Below are positions 43,281-53,058 of a DNA stretch of 64,000 nt, piece by piece. A program made the translations under genes and the position numbers. How positions within the stretch are numbered: the stretch's first letter is position 1; the number at the start of each line of letters is the position of its first letter. The notes below the pieces were generated by a model. It saw nothing but the letters and a program-made list of their open reading frames with translations. It ran no database searches and was not told the origin of the DNA. The stretch is from Flavobacteriaceae bacterium. Its GTDB lineage: Bacteria > Bacteroidota > Bacteroidia > Flavobacteriales > Flavobacteriaceae. The stretch is from the NCBI GenBank assembly GCA_018608625.1, contig JABAZC010000071.1:62001-126000 (forward strand), in the 5' to 3' direction.

Positions 43281-45293
43281 ATGTCAGAGCATGATAACCT
43301 GCAAGATGCAGATGGAGATAACCTAAACGTCACTCCCCCAAAATCAGAAATTACAGAAGATGTGAATTCTCTAAGTGAAGTTGTAAATGAAATCGAAAAT
43401 AAATCAACTGAAGACGCCACAATAGAGACAATCACAGTACAATCTAAGGAAGATAACTCAGAAGAAATCAGCTCAGAAGAAGAAGAAGAAGAAGAAGATG
43501 ATGATGAAGAGAGTTTAGATAAGGGGAATCAGAAAAAAACTGATAAAAGTGACGCCAAAATAGGGTCTGAAAAAATAGATTCTGAAGAAAGTTTTGAATC
43601 TTTATCTTTAGAAGATTTGGTTAATAAATTTGAATCTCTTTTAGAAAATGAAAATTCTCAAAACGTTCGCAACAACATTAATAAGATTAAAAACAGTTTT
43701 AACGCTGCGTTCGCAATTTTAATTGCGGAAAAAAAAGATGCATTTTTAGCTGATGGCGGTAATGTTATTGATTTTAATTTTACAAGTCCACTTAAGAAAA
43801 GGTTTAATGATCTATCAAAATCATTTAGAGAAAGACAACAATCATTTCAAAAAAACAGAGCCCAACAACTGAATCAAAATCTTGAGATTCGACTTCAAAT
43901 AATCGAAGAAATAAAAGGACTGATAAATGTAGAAGGGGATATTAATTCTTCATACAATACTTTTAAAAGTTTACAAGAACGTTGGAGAAATACGGGGCAG
44001 ATTCCATCAACTGAAAATAACAATACTTGGAATAATTATAGACACCATGTAGAGATATTTTATGGATTTCTGCATCTAAACAGAGATTTAAGAGATTTAG
44101 ATTACAAACATAATTTAGAACAAAAACAAAAAATAATTCAAAGCACTGAAGAGTTAGCAACTGAAACTGACTTAAACAGGGCTTTTAGAGAACTTCAGGC
44201 ACTTCATAAAATTTGGAAAGAAGAATTAGGACCTGTAGCAAAAGAATTTAAAGATGAGCTTTGGGAACGGTTTAGTGCCGCTACCAAAGTGATTAATGAT
44301 AAACGTCAAGATTACTACGGACAGCTTGAAGAGACTTTTAATGATAATCTGGTTATAAAAAATGATATCATAGATAAAATTAAAGCAATCTCAGAAAAAA
44401 CCAGTTTAGTTCATAAAGAGTGGCAAGCTAATATAAAGGAGATTGAAGCCCTTAGAGATGCCTTTTTTAAAGCAGGTAAAGTACCCTCAAAGCAAAACGA
44501 AAAAACATGGACTGCGTTTAAAGATGCTGTAAGAATTTTTAATAAAAACAAAAACACTTACTATAAAACATTAAAGAAAGACCAGTCAGAAAACTACCGG
44601 AAAAAGTTAGAGCTAGTAGAAATCGCTGAACAAAACAAAGATAGTTTAGATTTAGAAACGACTTTAGCTTTAATGAAAGACATTCAGAATCGCTGGAAAT
44701 CTATTGGTCACATTCCTAGAAAAGACAGTGATAAGTTATGGAAGCGATTTAGAGGTGCTTGTAATTTATTCTTTGACCGCTATCATGAACAAAAAAACAA
44801 TGGTTCAGAAGAAGAGATTAAATCTTTTGAAGATAAGACAAGCCTTCTAGAGACTTTAAATTCTTTTATTCCAAGTGAAGATAAAGATACTAACCTGGAT
44901 AGTCTAAACCAATTTTCAAGTCAGTGGAAAAAAATCGGAAATGTAACAAAAAGTAAACGTTTTATAGATGGCAAATTCTTTAAATCTTTAGATGGTTTCT
45001 ATTCAAAAATAGGACTGGACAAAGAGGCTTTAGAAAACTTAAAATATAGTCTGAAGCTTGAAACTATTTCTAAAGACCCTAGTTTATTTAATAATGAAGT
45101 GATTTTTATTAGAAAGAAAATAGACGAAATAAAAAGTGAAATAAACCAACTTGAAAATAATTTACAGTTCTTTTCAAATGTTGATGACGATAACCCTCTT
45201 GTAAAAGAAGTTCATAAAAATATCAGTAAGCATAAAGAAGCTTTAAAAGTTTGGGAATTGAAATATTCAAAAATAAAAAAGCTTATAAATTAA
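43281..45293 (+). CDS. DUF349 repeat protein with acidic N-terminus
   Basis: From ATG 43281 the protein has 670 residues. Residues 1-110 are low-complexity and acidic, including an uninterrupted run of glutamates and aspartates (encoded at about 43468-43515). The rest consists of four or five DUF349 repeats, helical units of about 75 residues with the pattern W-(x)-IGxxP-(x)-NxxLWxxFR (for example RWRNTGQIPSTENNNTW and RWKSIGHIPRKDSDKLWKRF). No signal or membrane helix is seen. DUF349 proteins are abundant in Bacteroidota, and no activity is assigned here. The open frame runs back to TTG 43272. Confidence 0.85.
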   Translation: MSEHDNLQDADGDNLNVTPPKSEITEDVNSLSEVVNEIENKSTEDATIETITVQSKEDNSEEISSEEEEEEEDDDEESLDKGNQKKTDKSDAKIGSEKIDSEESFESLSLEDLVNKFESLLENENSQNVRNNINKIKNSFNAAFAILIAEKKDAFLADGGNVIDFNFTSPLKKRFNDLSKSFRERQQSFQKNRAQQLNQNLEIRLQIIEEIKGLINVEGDINSSYNTFKSLQERWRNTGQIPSTENNNTWNNYRHHVEIFYGFLHLNRDLRDLDYKHNLEQKQKIIQSTEELATETDLNRAFRELQALHKIWKEELGPVAKEFKDELWERFSAATKVINDKRQDYYGQLEETFNDNLVIKNDIIDKIKAISEKTSLVHKEWQANIKEIEALRDAFFKAGKVPSKQNEKTWTAFKDAVRIFNKNKNTYYKTLKKDQSENYRKKLELVEIAEQNKDSLDLETTLALMKDIQNRWKSIGHIPRKDSDKLWKRFRGACNLFFDRYHEQKNNGSEEEIKSFEDKTSLLETLNSFIPSEDKDTNLDSLNQFSSQWKKIGNVTKSKRFIDGKFFKSLDGFYSKIGLDKEALENLKYSLKLETISKDPSLFNNEVIFIRKKIDEIKSEINQLENNLQFFSNVDDDNPLVKEVHKNISKHKEALKVWELKYSKIKKLIN

Positions 45294-45297
45294 CTAT

Positions 45298-46071
45298 TCA
45301 TAACTTTTTAGCTTCATCCCAATAAACATCCATCTCGGCTAAGGTCATCTCAGAAAGTGATTTCTGAAGTCCCTTAGCCTTTTTTTCTAAGTATTGAAAA
45401 CGTTTAATAAATTTCTTGTTCGTGCGTTCTAGTGCATTCTCTGGGTTAATATTTAGAAATCGAGCATAGTTTATTAATGAAAATAAAACATCTCCGAATT
45501 CGTCTTCTATGGCGTCTTGATTCTTATTTACAATTTCTTCTTTTAACTCTCCTATCTCTTCTTCTACTTTGCTCCAAACTTGGTCAGAATGTTCCCAGTC
45601 AAATCCGACTCCAGCTACCTTTTCTTGTATTCGACATGCTTTTACCAACGCAGGAAGGCTTTTCGGCACTCCTTGAAGCACGCTTAGCTTTCCTTCTTTA
45701 AGTTTTAAGTTCTCCCAATTCTGCTTGACTTCAGTTTCATCCTTAACTTTTACATCACTGTAAATATGTGGATGCCGATGAATTAATTTTTCACATATTC
45801 CATTAATCACATCTGAAATATCAAAATCATTAGTTTCACTACCGATTCTAGAATAAAATACGATGTGCAACAAAAGATCGCCTAACTCTTCTTTAACTTC
45901 ATTTAAATCTGCATCTAAAATAGCATCTCCCAATTCATACGTCTCTTCAATGGTTAAAGGACGAAGAGTTTCCATCGTTTGTTTTTGATCCCATGGACAT
46001 TGTTCGCGAAGTTCATCCATGATCGTTAATAAGCGATCAAATGCTTTTAATTGAGTTGGTCTATTGGTCAT
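45298..46071 (-). CDS. mazG: Nucleoside triphosphate pyrophosphohydrolase MazG
   Basis: The 257-residue protein has two MazG domains with EExxE(12-28)ExxD metal-binding patterns: EETYELGDAILDADLNEVKEELGDLLLH in the first and EEEIGELKEE followed by EDEFGDVLFSLINYARF in the second. It hydrolyses nucleoside triphosphates, including non-canonical ones, to monophosphates. Its start overlaps the end of the nitronate monooxygenase-like gene by 11 bases and it ends the mnmA operon. Its stop lies 4 bases from the convergent DUF349 stop, so no spacer terminator is present. Confidence 0.94.
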   Translation of the reverse strand: MTNRPTQLKAFDRLLTIMDELREQCPWDQKQTMETLRPLTIEETYELGDAILDADLNEVKEELGDLLLHIVFYSRIGSETNDFDISDVINGICEKLIHRHPHIYSDVKVKDETEVKQNWENLKLKEGKLSVLQGVPKSLPALVKACRIQEKVAGVGFDWEHSDQVWSKVEEEIGELKEEIVNKNQDAIEDEFGDVLFSLINYARFLNINPENALERTNKKFIKRFQYLEKKAKGLQKSLSEMTLAEMDVYWDEAKKL

Positions 46072-47026
46072 TAGTAGTAGTTATATTAATTGTTGATATG
46101 CGTGATTTACACTCATCAAACTCTTTCAGGATTGTGCTTACAATATCAAAAACAGAGGCAATAGTATCAATCAATCCAGAGATTTGACCAATTTCTAGTT
46201 CTCCTTCTTCTAGGTCGCCTTCAAACATCCCACACTTGGCACGTGATTTCCCTAACAGATTTTTTAAATCCTCTTTGGAAGGAGTGGTTGTATATAGGTG
46301 ATTAATGTCTTCATAAAATTTATTTTTCAAAAGACGAACAGGTGCTAGTTCTTTCAGAGTTAGCTGTGTATCGCCTTCTTTGGCTAAAAGTACGGCTTTT
46401 TTAAAAGCTTTATGTGCAGAGGACTCCACACTTGCTACAAAGCGACTTCCGATTTGAACTCCGTCCGCTCCTAAAGCCATAGCTGCCATCATTCCATTTC
46501 CAGTTGCAATTCCCCCAGCAGCGATTAAAGGAATTTTTAGCTGGGCATGTATCATTGGAATCAGTGTCAATGTGGTTGTTTCATCACGGCCATTATGACC
46601 ACCGGCTTCAAATCCTTCTGCAACAATTGCATCCACTCCTGCAGCTTCCGCTTTTAATGCAAATTTTAAACTACTCACAACGTGTACAACAGTAATTCCT
46701 CGTTCTTTTAACCAGGATGTCCAAGTGTTTGGATTGCCAGCTGATGTAAAAACTATTTTAACCCCTTCTTCAATAATAATTTGCATCAACTCCTCTATGT
46801 TTGGGTAAAACATTGGAACATTGACTCCGAAAGGCTTATCTGTAGCAATTTTACATTTACGAATATGAGTTCTTAGTACATCGGGGTACATCGATCCAGC
46901 TCCAATTAAGCCTAATATACCCGCATTACTAGATGCAGAGGCTAATTTCCACCCGCTATTCCATACCATGCCTGCTTGAATAATTGGATAACGAATATTA
47001 AAAAGCTTTGTAATGATGTTTTGCAT
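46061..47026 (-). CDS. Nitronate monooxygenase-family flavoprotein
   Basis: The 321-residue TIM-barrel protein has the family segments PIIQAGMVWNSGW at the start, AEGFEAGGHNGRDETTTLTLIP with the catalytic histidine, and the FMN-binding IAAGGIATGNGMMAAMALGADGVQIGSRF. Members oxidise nitronates or act as enoyl reductases (FabK); FabK and NMO types are hard to separate by reading, so the substrate stays open. It lies 42 bases after mnmA and overlaps mazG, which suggests one transcript. Confidence 0.88.
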   Translation of the reverse strand: MQNIITKLFNIRYPIIQAGMVWNSGWKLASASSNAGILGLIGAGSMYPDVLRTHIRKCKIATDKPFGVNVPMFYPNIEELMQIIIEEGVKIVFTSAGNPNTWTSWLKERGITVVHVVSSLKFALKAEAAGVDAIVAEGFEAGGHNGRDETTTLTLIPMIHAQLKIPLIAAGGIATGNGMMAAMALGADGVQIGSRFVASVESSAHKAFKKAVLLAKEGDTQLTLKELAPVRLLKNKFYEDINHLYTTTPSKEDLKNLLGKSRAKCGMFEGDLEEGELEIGQISGLIDTIASVFDIVSTILKEFDECKSRISTINITTTNDQ

Positions 47027-47068
47027 AACGTAAAAGACGTGTATTATTAAAAACTAGAGTCTATCAGT

Positions 47069-48259
47069 CTAAGAAATTACTCCAGAACCCACTAACTCAT
47101 CTCCTAAATACCAAGCTACAAATTGGCCCTCAGTAATAGCTGACTGTGGCGAATCAAAAGCAACATATAATCCATCTGAAGTAGCATACAAGCATGCTGT
47201 TTCTAGTTTCTGTCGATAACGAATGCGGGCCGTCACTTTTAGAGAACCTCCTAAATCAATCGCTAAATCAGGCCGTACCCAATGGGCTTCTGATGCCTGA
47301 ACTAAAAGTACAGATTTATATAGTCCGGGGTGACTTTTCCCTTGACCCGTGTAAATAATATTATCAACAACATCTGTGTCTATCACAAAAAGAGGCTCTA
47401 CAGTACCGCCAACGGCTAAGCCTTTACGCTGTCCTTTAGTGAAGTAATGTGCGCCTTGATGCGTACCAACTACAGTTCCATCTGAATGATCGTATTTAGT
47501 TTTCATAGCTCTAAAAGCTAATTCTTCTTGGAGAGATTTAAACGTAGGCTGACTCCTGGAATAGGATTCAAAACTCTCTGGAATTTCGATAATTTGTCCC
47601 TCTTTAGGCTGTAACTGTTGTTGCAGAAAATCAGGCAATCTCACTTTTCCTATAAAACACAATCCCTGAGAATCCTTTTTATCTGCCGTTACTAAATCTT
47701 GTTTTGTAGCGATCGCCCTAACTTCTGGCTTGGTTAATTCTCCGATAGGAAACAATATTTTTGACAATTGTTCTTGGGATAATTGACACAAAAAATAAGA
47801 TTGATCTTTATTAGAATCTTTCCCAGAAAGAAGTCGATATGCTGGAGAATCCGAAGCTGTTTTCGTGGTGTCTTTTCTACAGTAATGTCCTGTAGCAACA
47901 AAGTCTGCTCCAAGAGATAAGGCTATTTTAAGAAATATATCAAATTTAATTTCACGGTTGCATAGAATATCAGGGTTGGGGGTGCGTCCATTTTTATATT
48001 CCTTAAACATATAATCGACAATCTTATCCTTGTATTCCACACTAAGGTCAACTGTTTGAAAAGGTATATTTAATTTTTCTGCTACCAACATCGCATCATT
48101 ACTGTCATCTAACCAGGGGCAGTCATCAGAAATAGTTACAGAATCATCATGCCAGTTTTTCATAAACAAACCGATTACATTATAACCTTGTTTTTTTAAC
48201 AAATAGGCCGCAACACTAGAATCTACACCTCCTGAAAGACCAACAACAACTGTTTTCAT
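47069..48259 (-). CDS. mnmA: tRNA-specific 2-thiouridylase
   Basis: The 396-residue protein has the PP-loop [12 protein letters not shown] at the N-terminus, the [12 protein letters not shown] motif with the first catalytic cysteine, HYCRKD, and [10 protein letters not shown] with the second cysteine. It makes 2-thiouridine at the wobble position of Lys, Glu and Gln tRNAs. It carries the [17 protein letters not shown] insertion typical of its lineage. The upstream perfect -7 element directly abuts the ATG, and it leads the mnmA, nitronate monooxygenase-like, mazG run. Confidence 0.96.
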   Translation of the reverse strand: MKTVVVGLSGGVDSSVAAYLLKKQGYNVIGLFMKNWHDDSVTISDDCPWLDDSNDAMLVAEKLNIPFQTVDLSVEYKDKIVDYMFKEYKNGRTPNPDILCNREIKFDIFLKIALSLGADFVATGHYCRKDTTKTASDSPAYRLLSGKDSNKDQSYFLCQLSQEQLSKILFPIGELTKPEVRAIATKQDLVTADKKDSQGLCFIGKVRLPDFLQQQLQPKEGQIIEIPESFESYSRSQPTFKSLQEELAFRAMKTKYDHSDGTVVGTHQGAHYFTKGQRKGLAVGGTVEPLFVIDTDVVDNIIYTGQGKSHPGLYKSVLLVQASEAHWVRPDLAIDLGGSLKVTARIRYRQKLETACLYATSDGLYVAFDSPQSAITEGQFVAWYLGDELVGSGVIS

Positions 48260-48263
48260 ACCG

Positions 48264-48271
48264 CAAATTTA
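48264..48271 (-). promoter_or_regulatory. -7 promoter element directly upstream of mnmA
   Basis: Minus-strand TAAATTTG (48271-48264) is a perfect -7 match and ends 4 bases before ATG 48259. A -33 TTTG at the right distance is not seen. The transcript would be essentially leaderless. Confidence 0.45.
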
Positions 48272-48318
48272 CGAATTAATTTATTGTATGACTAGTTAAC
48301 TACTCCTTGTATTAAAAC

Positions 48319-48347
48319 AAAAAAGCCACCCAGTTGGGTAGCTTTTT
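48319..48347 (-). terminator. Intrinsic terminator after yidC
   Basis: The hairpin has AAAAAGC/GCTTTTT outer arms and an inner ACCCA/TGGGT stem with one mismatch and a 2-base core loop. Read on the minus strand it follows the yidC stop codon by 21 bases and ends in T residues. Its outer arms nearly match the terminator at 16784-16813. Confidence 0.75.
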
Positions 48348-48367
48348 AAAATATAGTAATGCGATGC

Positions 48368-50266
48368 TTATTTTTTTCGCTTTTGTTGTGCTTGCTTTTG
48401 TGCTTCAGCCTGCTCCATTATATCGGCCATTTTCTTTTGAAAACGATTTTGTTTTTTAGGCTTTGCTTTACTCACTTGTATTTGTGCTAATACTTTGTCT
48501 TCATCAATAATAAAGTTTTTAATCACAAGCATAAGAGCAATACTAATTAAGTTAGATATAAAATAGTATAAGCTCAATCCAGAAGCATAATTATTAAAAA
48601 ATATCAGCATCAAAATTGGAGAAAAGTAAATCATATATTTCATCATCTTGGCCATATCCGGGGCCCCTTCTTGCGTAGGCTGATTCGACATTTGCTGTCC
48701 GGTAGTCATTTTCATATAGAAGAAAATTGCTATCGATGCTAATATTGGAAATAAACTAATGTGGTCTCCATAAAGAGGAATATAAAATGGAAGCTCTGCA
48801 ATAGAATCGTAGGAACTTAAATCCTCTACCCATAAAAATGGCTTTTGGCGTAATTCAAATGCAATTGGAAAAAACATAAATAGAGAATAGAATACTGGCA
48901 TTTGAAAGAACATAGGCAAACAACCCGCTAAACTCATGGGGTTTGCACCAACTCTAGTTTGCAGGGCCATTGTTTCTTTCTGAACTTTCATTTTATCCTT
49001 TTTGTACTTTTCTTTTATAGCATCCAACTCTGGCTTTATTATTTTATTCTTAGCTTGTGTTAAAAACTGTTTATATTGAACAAATGATAATAAAATCTTA
49101 ACAAGAATAGTCATTACTATTATAGCGATACCATATGATAAGTAATTGGTTAACCATCCATACAAAGGACTGAAAACCGATTTATTAATCCATCCAATAA
49201 TACCCCATCCAAAAGGAATACTAGCCTCTAAGTTTTTGTCGTATTGATTTAAGATTTTATCATACGTTGGCCCATAGTATATACTCATTTTATGTGCCAA
49301 TTCACCACCAGAAAAGCTTAAAGGAAGACTCACTTCATAACGCTTCGTAAATAAGGTATCAACCGCTTCATCATTAATTAAATTAAATGATTTTAAGTCG
49401 GCTGTTTTGAAAGGAACTTCTGGAACTAAAATAGAACTGAAAAAATGCTGTCTAAAAGAAATCCATGAAACGTCTCTTTCAGATTCATCATCGTCTCCTG
49501 TTTGAGATAATTTATTTGTTTTATCGCCTTCGTGCTCGTAAGATAAACGGGTGTAACGATTCTCAAAAGCAATACTTTTACCTTGTCGGTGAGCGTCAAA
49601 TTTCCAATCCAATTGAACCTCTTGAGAAGTGTTTAAAACAGAGGATAATCCTTGAGAACGAACCGAAAACCCCAGCATATGATCATTCGGCTTTAATTCG
49701 TACCGGTATTCTAAAAATTGTGACTCTGAAACCTTGAGTCGCATTGAAAGAATTTGATTATCTCCTGAAGTTGAAAATATTGGTTGAAAATATAGTTCAG
49801 AAGAATTTAATGTTCGATTATCTGTAGTTACAAAATTTAAATTAAACTGTGAACTACCGTCTTTAATAAGATAAACTGGAACCGAATCATGATTCACATA
49901 GCTTTTTAACTTTACTTCTGAGATAAAGCCACCTTTGTTATCAATTTTTAAAGCTAAGACTTCATTTTCAAACGTTGTAATAGCAGGGGTTGCCGAAGGC
50001 AAAGTCATCGAGTAGGCAAAATCACCAACTCTATTTTTTAAATTTGACAAGCTTTGTGAATCTTCAATAGATTGATTGCTTGCATTATTTGTTGTTAAAG
50101 CTGCCTTATTTAGGGCTGCCTCAGTTGCCAACTCTTCTATTTTAGCTTCTTCTTGAACTGCAAGTTCTTCTGGAGTTGGTTGTTGTTGCCATAACATGAA
50201 CAACAAAATAGCACCAATAAGTAAAAAACCAATAATTGTATTTGAGTCAATTTTTTTCTCTTCCAT
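48368..50266 (-). CDS. yidC: Membrane protein insertase YidC
   Basis: The 632-residue protein starts with one membrane helix, followed by a long periplasmic domain (about residues 60-365) and five C-terminal helices of the Oxa1/YidC core (SPLYGWLTNYLSYGIAIIVMTI; NPMSLAGCLPMFFQMPVFYSLF; LYYFISNLISIAL). A lysine-rich tail (KPKKQNRFQKKM) ends the protein. YidC inserts and folds inner-membrane proteins with or without SecYEG. It follows pyrG by 51 bases on the same strand, and a terminator follows it. Confidence 0.96.
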   Translation of the reverse strand: MEEKKIDSNTIIGFLLIGAILLFMLWQQQPTPEELAVQEEAKIEELATEAALNKAALTTNNASNQSIEDSQSLSNLKNRVGDFAYSMTLPSATPAITTFENEVLALKIDNKGGFISEVKLKSYVNHDSVPVYLIKDGSSQFNLNFVTTDNRTLNSSELYFQPIFSTSGDNQILSMRLKVSESQFLEYRYELKPNDHMLGFSVRSQGLSSVLNTSQEVQLDWKFDAHRQGKSIAFENRYTRLSYEHEGDKTNKLSQTGDDDESERDVSWISFRQHFFSSILVPEVPFKTADLKSFNLINDEAVDTLFTKRYEVSLPLSFSGGELAHKMSIYYGPTYDKILNQYDKNLEASIPFGWGIIGWINKSVFSPLYGWLTNYLSYGIAIIVMTILVKILLSFVQYKQFLTQAKNKIIKPELDAIKEKYKKDKMKVQKETMALQTRVGANPMSLAGCLPMFFQMPVFYSLFMFFPIAFELRQKPFLWVEDLSSYDSIAELPFYIPLYGDHISLFPILASIAIFFYMKMTTGQQMSNQPTQEGAPDMAKMMKYMIYFSPILMLIFFNNYASGLSLYYFISNLISIALMLVIKNFIIDEDKVLAQIQVSKAKPKKQNRFQKKMADIMEQAEAQKQAQQKRKK

Positions 50267-50317
50267 AATTTACTTTTTAATTAGCTCCAAAGTTGTTAAA
50301 CAATTGAAAATCAAATA

Positions 50318-51965
<1,648 letters not shown>

Positions 51966-52036
51966 CAAATAAGTATTGAAACTATTCGTAAAATTTTAAG
52001 TTGTTTATGAACAGTTTATATTAAATAAAAAAAGTC

Positions 52037-52969
52037 TTATTTAACGTCAACTAATTCAACATCAAATATCAAATTTGCATCTGGGGGAATCGAACCGCCT
52101 GCACCTCTGCTGCCATAACCTAAATTACTAGGAATCACAAAACGCGCTTTATCTCCAATTTTTAAAAGAGAAACACCCTCATCCCAGCCAGCAATAACTT
52201 GTCCCATGCCCAACACAAATTCGATAGGTTCTTTTCTTTTGTATGAAGAATCAAATACAGTTCCATCTGTTAATTGTCCTTTATAGTGTACTGAAACTGT
52301 AGCCCCTTTTTCCGCTTTTGAACCACTACCATTTTGAAGAATTTGGTAACGAAGACCACTTTCTGTTTTTTCAAAACCAGTTGCTAATTTATCAAGCTCA
52401 GCTTCAATTGATGCTTTCTCTTCTGCGAGTCGAGATTCACGTGATCCTTCAAAGCTTCGAAAAGCCTCAACCGATTGAAACGCTTCTGCCGCTACACCTA
52501 CTGCAATAATTTCAACAGTCTCAAGCACATCGCCTTGAGCAACACAGTCAACGATTGACTGCCCTTCAATTACGTTTCCAAAAACAGTATGCTTACCGTC
52601 CAACCATGGTGTTGGAATGTGTGTAATAAAAAATTGGCTTCCATTCGTTCCAGGACCTGCATTTGCCATGGATAAGATTCCAGGAACGTCGTGCTTTAAA
52701 TCCGAATGAAACTCATCATCAAATTGATATCCTGGATTTCCTGTCCCAGAACCCAATGGACATCCACCTTGAATCATGAAATCAGGAATTACTCTATGAA
52801 ATTTTAATCCGTTATAGTACGGGTCACCTTGTTTTTTAACTGAATTCTCTAATTGACCTTGAGCTAAAGCAACAAAGTTACCTACTGTTCCAGGTGTTTT
52901 TTGAAATTCTAAATTTACTAAGATTTCACCTTTAGATGTGTTAAATTTTGCGTATAAACCGTGTTCCAT
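52037..52969 (-). CDS. Cytoplasmic cyclophilin-FKBP fusion prolyl isomerase
   Basis: The 310-residue protein has no signal peptide. Residues about 5-165 form a cyclophilin (FHRVIPDFMIQGGCP; NGSQFFITHIPTPWLDGKH), a charged helical linker follows (RSFEGSRESRLAEEKASIEAELDKL), and the C-terminal FKBP is complete (VSVHYKGQLTDGTVFDSSY; GWDEGVSLLKIGDKA; YGSRGAGGSIPPDANLIFDVELVD). Dual-family immunophilins of this order are known in Bacteroidota. Compared with the lipoprotein copy at 18913, this one is the cytoplasmic or exported-less form. It lies between recQ and pyrG. Confidence 0.93.
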   Translation of the reverse strand: MEHGLYAKFNTSKGEILVNLEFQKTPGTVGNFVALAQGQLENSVKKQGDPYYNGLKFHRVIPDFMIQGGCPLGSGTGNPGYQFDDEFHSDLKHDVPGILSMANAGPGTNGSQFFITHIPTPWLDGKHTVFGNVIEGQSIVDCVAQGDVLETVEIIAVGVAAEAFQSVEAFRSFEGSRESRLAEEKASIEAELDKLATGFEKTESGLRYQILQNGSGSKAEKGATVSVHYKGQLTDGTVFDSSYKRKEPIEFVLGMGQVIAGWDEGVSLLKIGDKARFVIPSNLGYGSRGAGGSIPPDANLIFDVELVDVK

Positions 52970-52998
52970 GATTTTAAAATTATATTTTTTTATAGCTG

Positions 52999-53006
52999 CA
53001 AATATA
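52999..53006 (-). promoter_or_regulatory. -7 promoter element for the cyclophilin-FKBP gene
   Basis: TATATTTG on the minus strand (53006-52999) is a perfect -7 element, 30 bases before ATG 52969. TTTG (53025-53022) lies 15 bases upstream, shorter than the usual spacing. Confidence 0.45.
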
Positions 53007-53058
53007 AGCAGGAATTATAAACAAAAAAGATTCTGGAATGGTTTTGTTGTTTGCGACG

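Noticed and set aside
43468..43515. GAA/GAT-rich run in the DUF349 gene as a slippage-prone switch
   Set aside because: It encodes an in-frame acidic stretch; trinucleotide units would keep the frame, so a phase-variable on/off switch is not supported.
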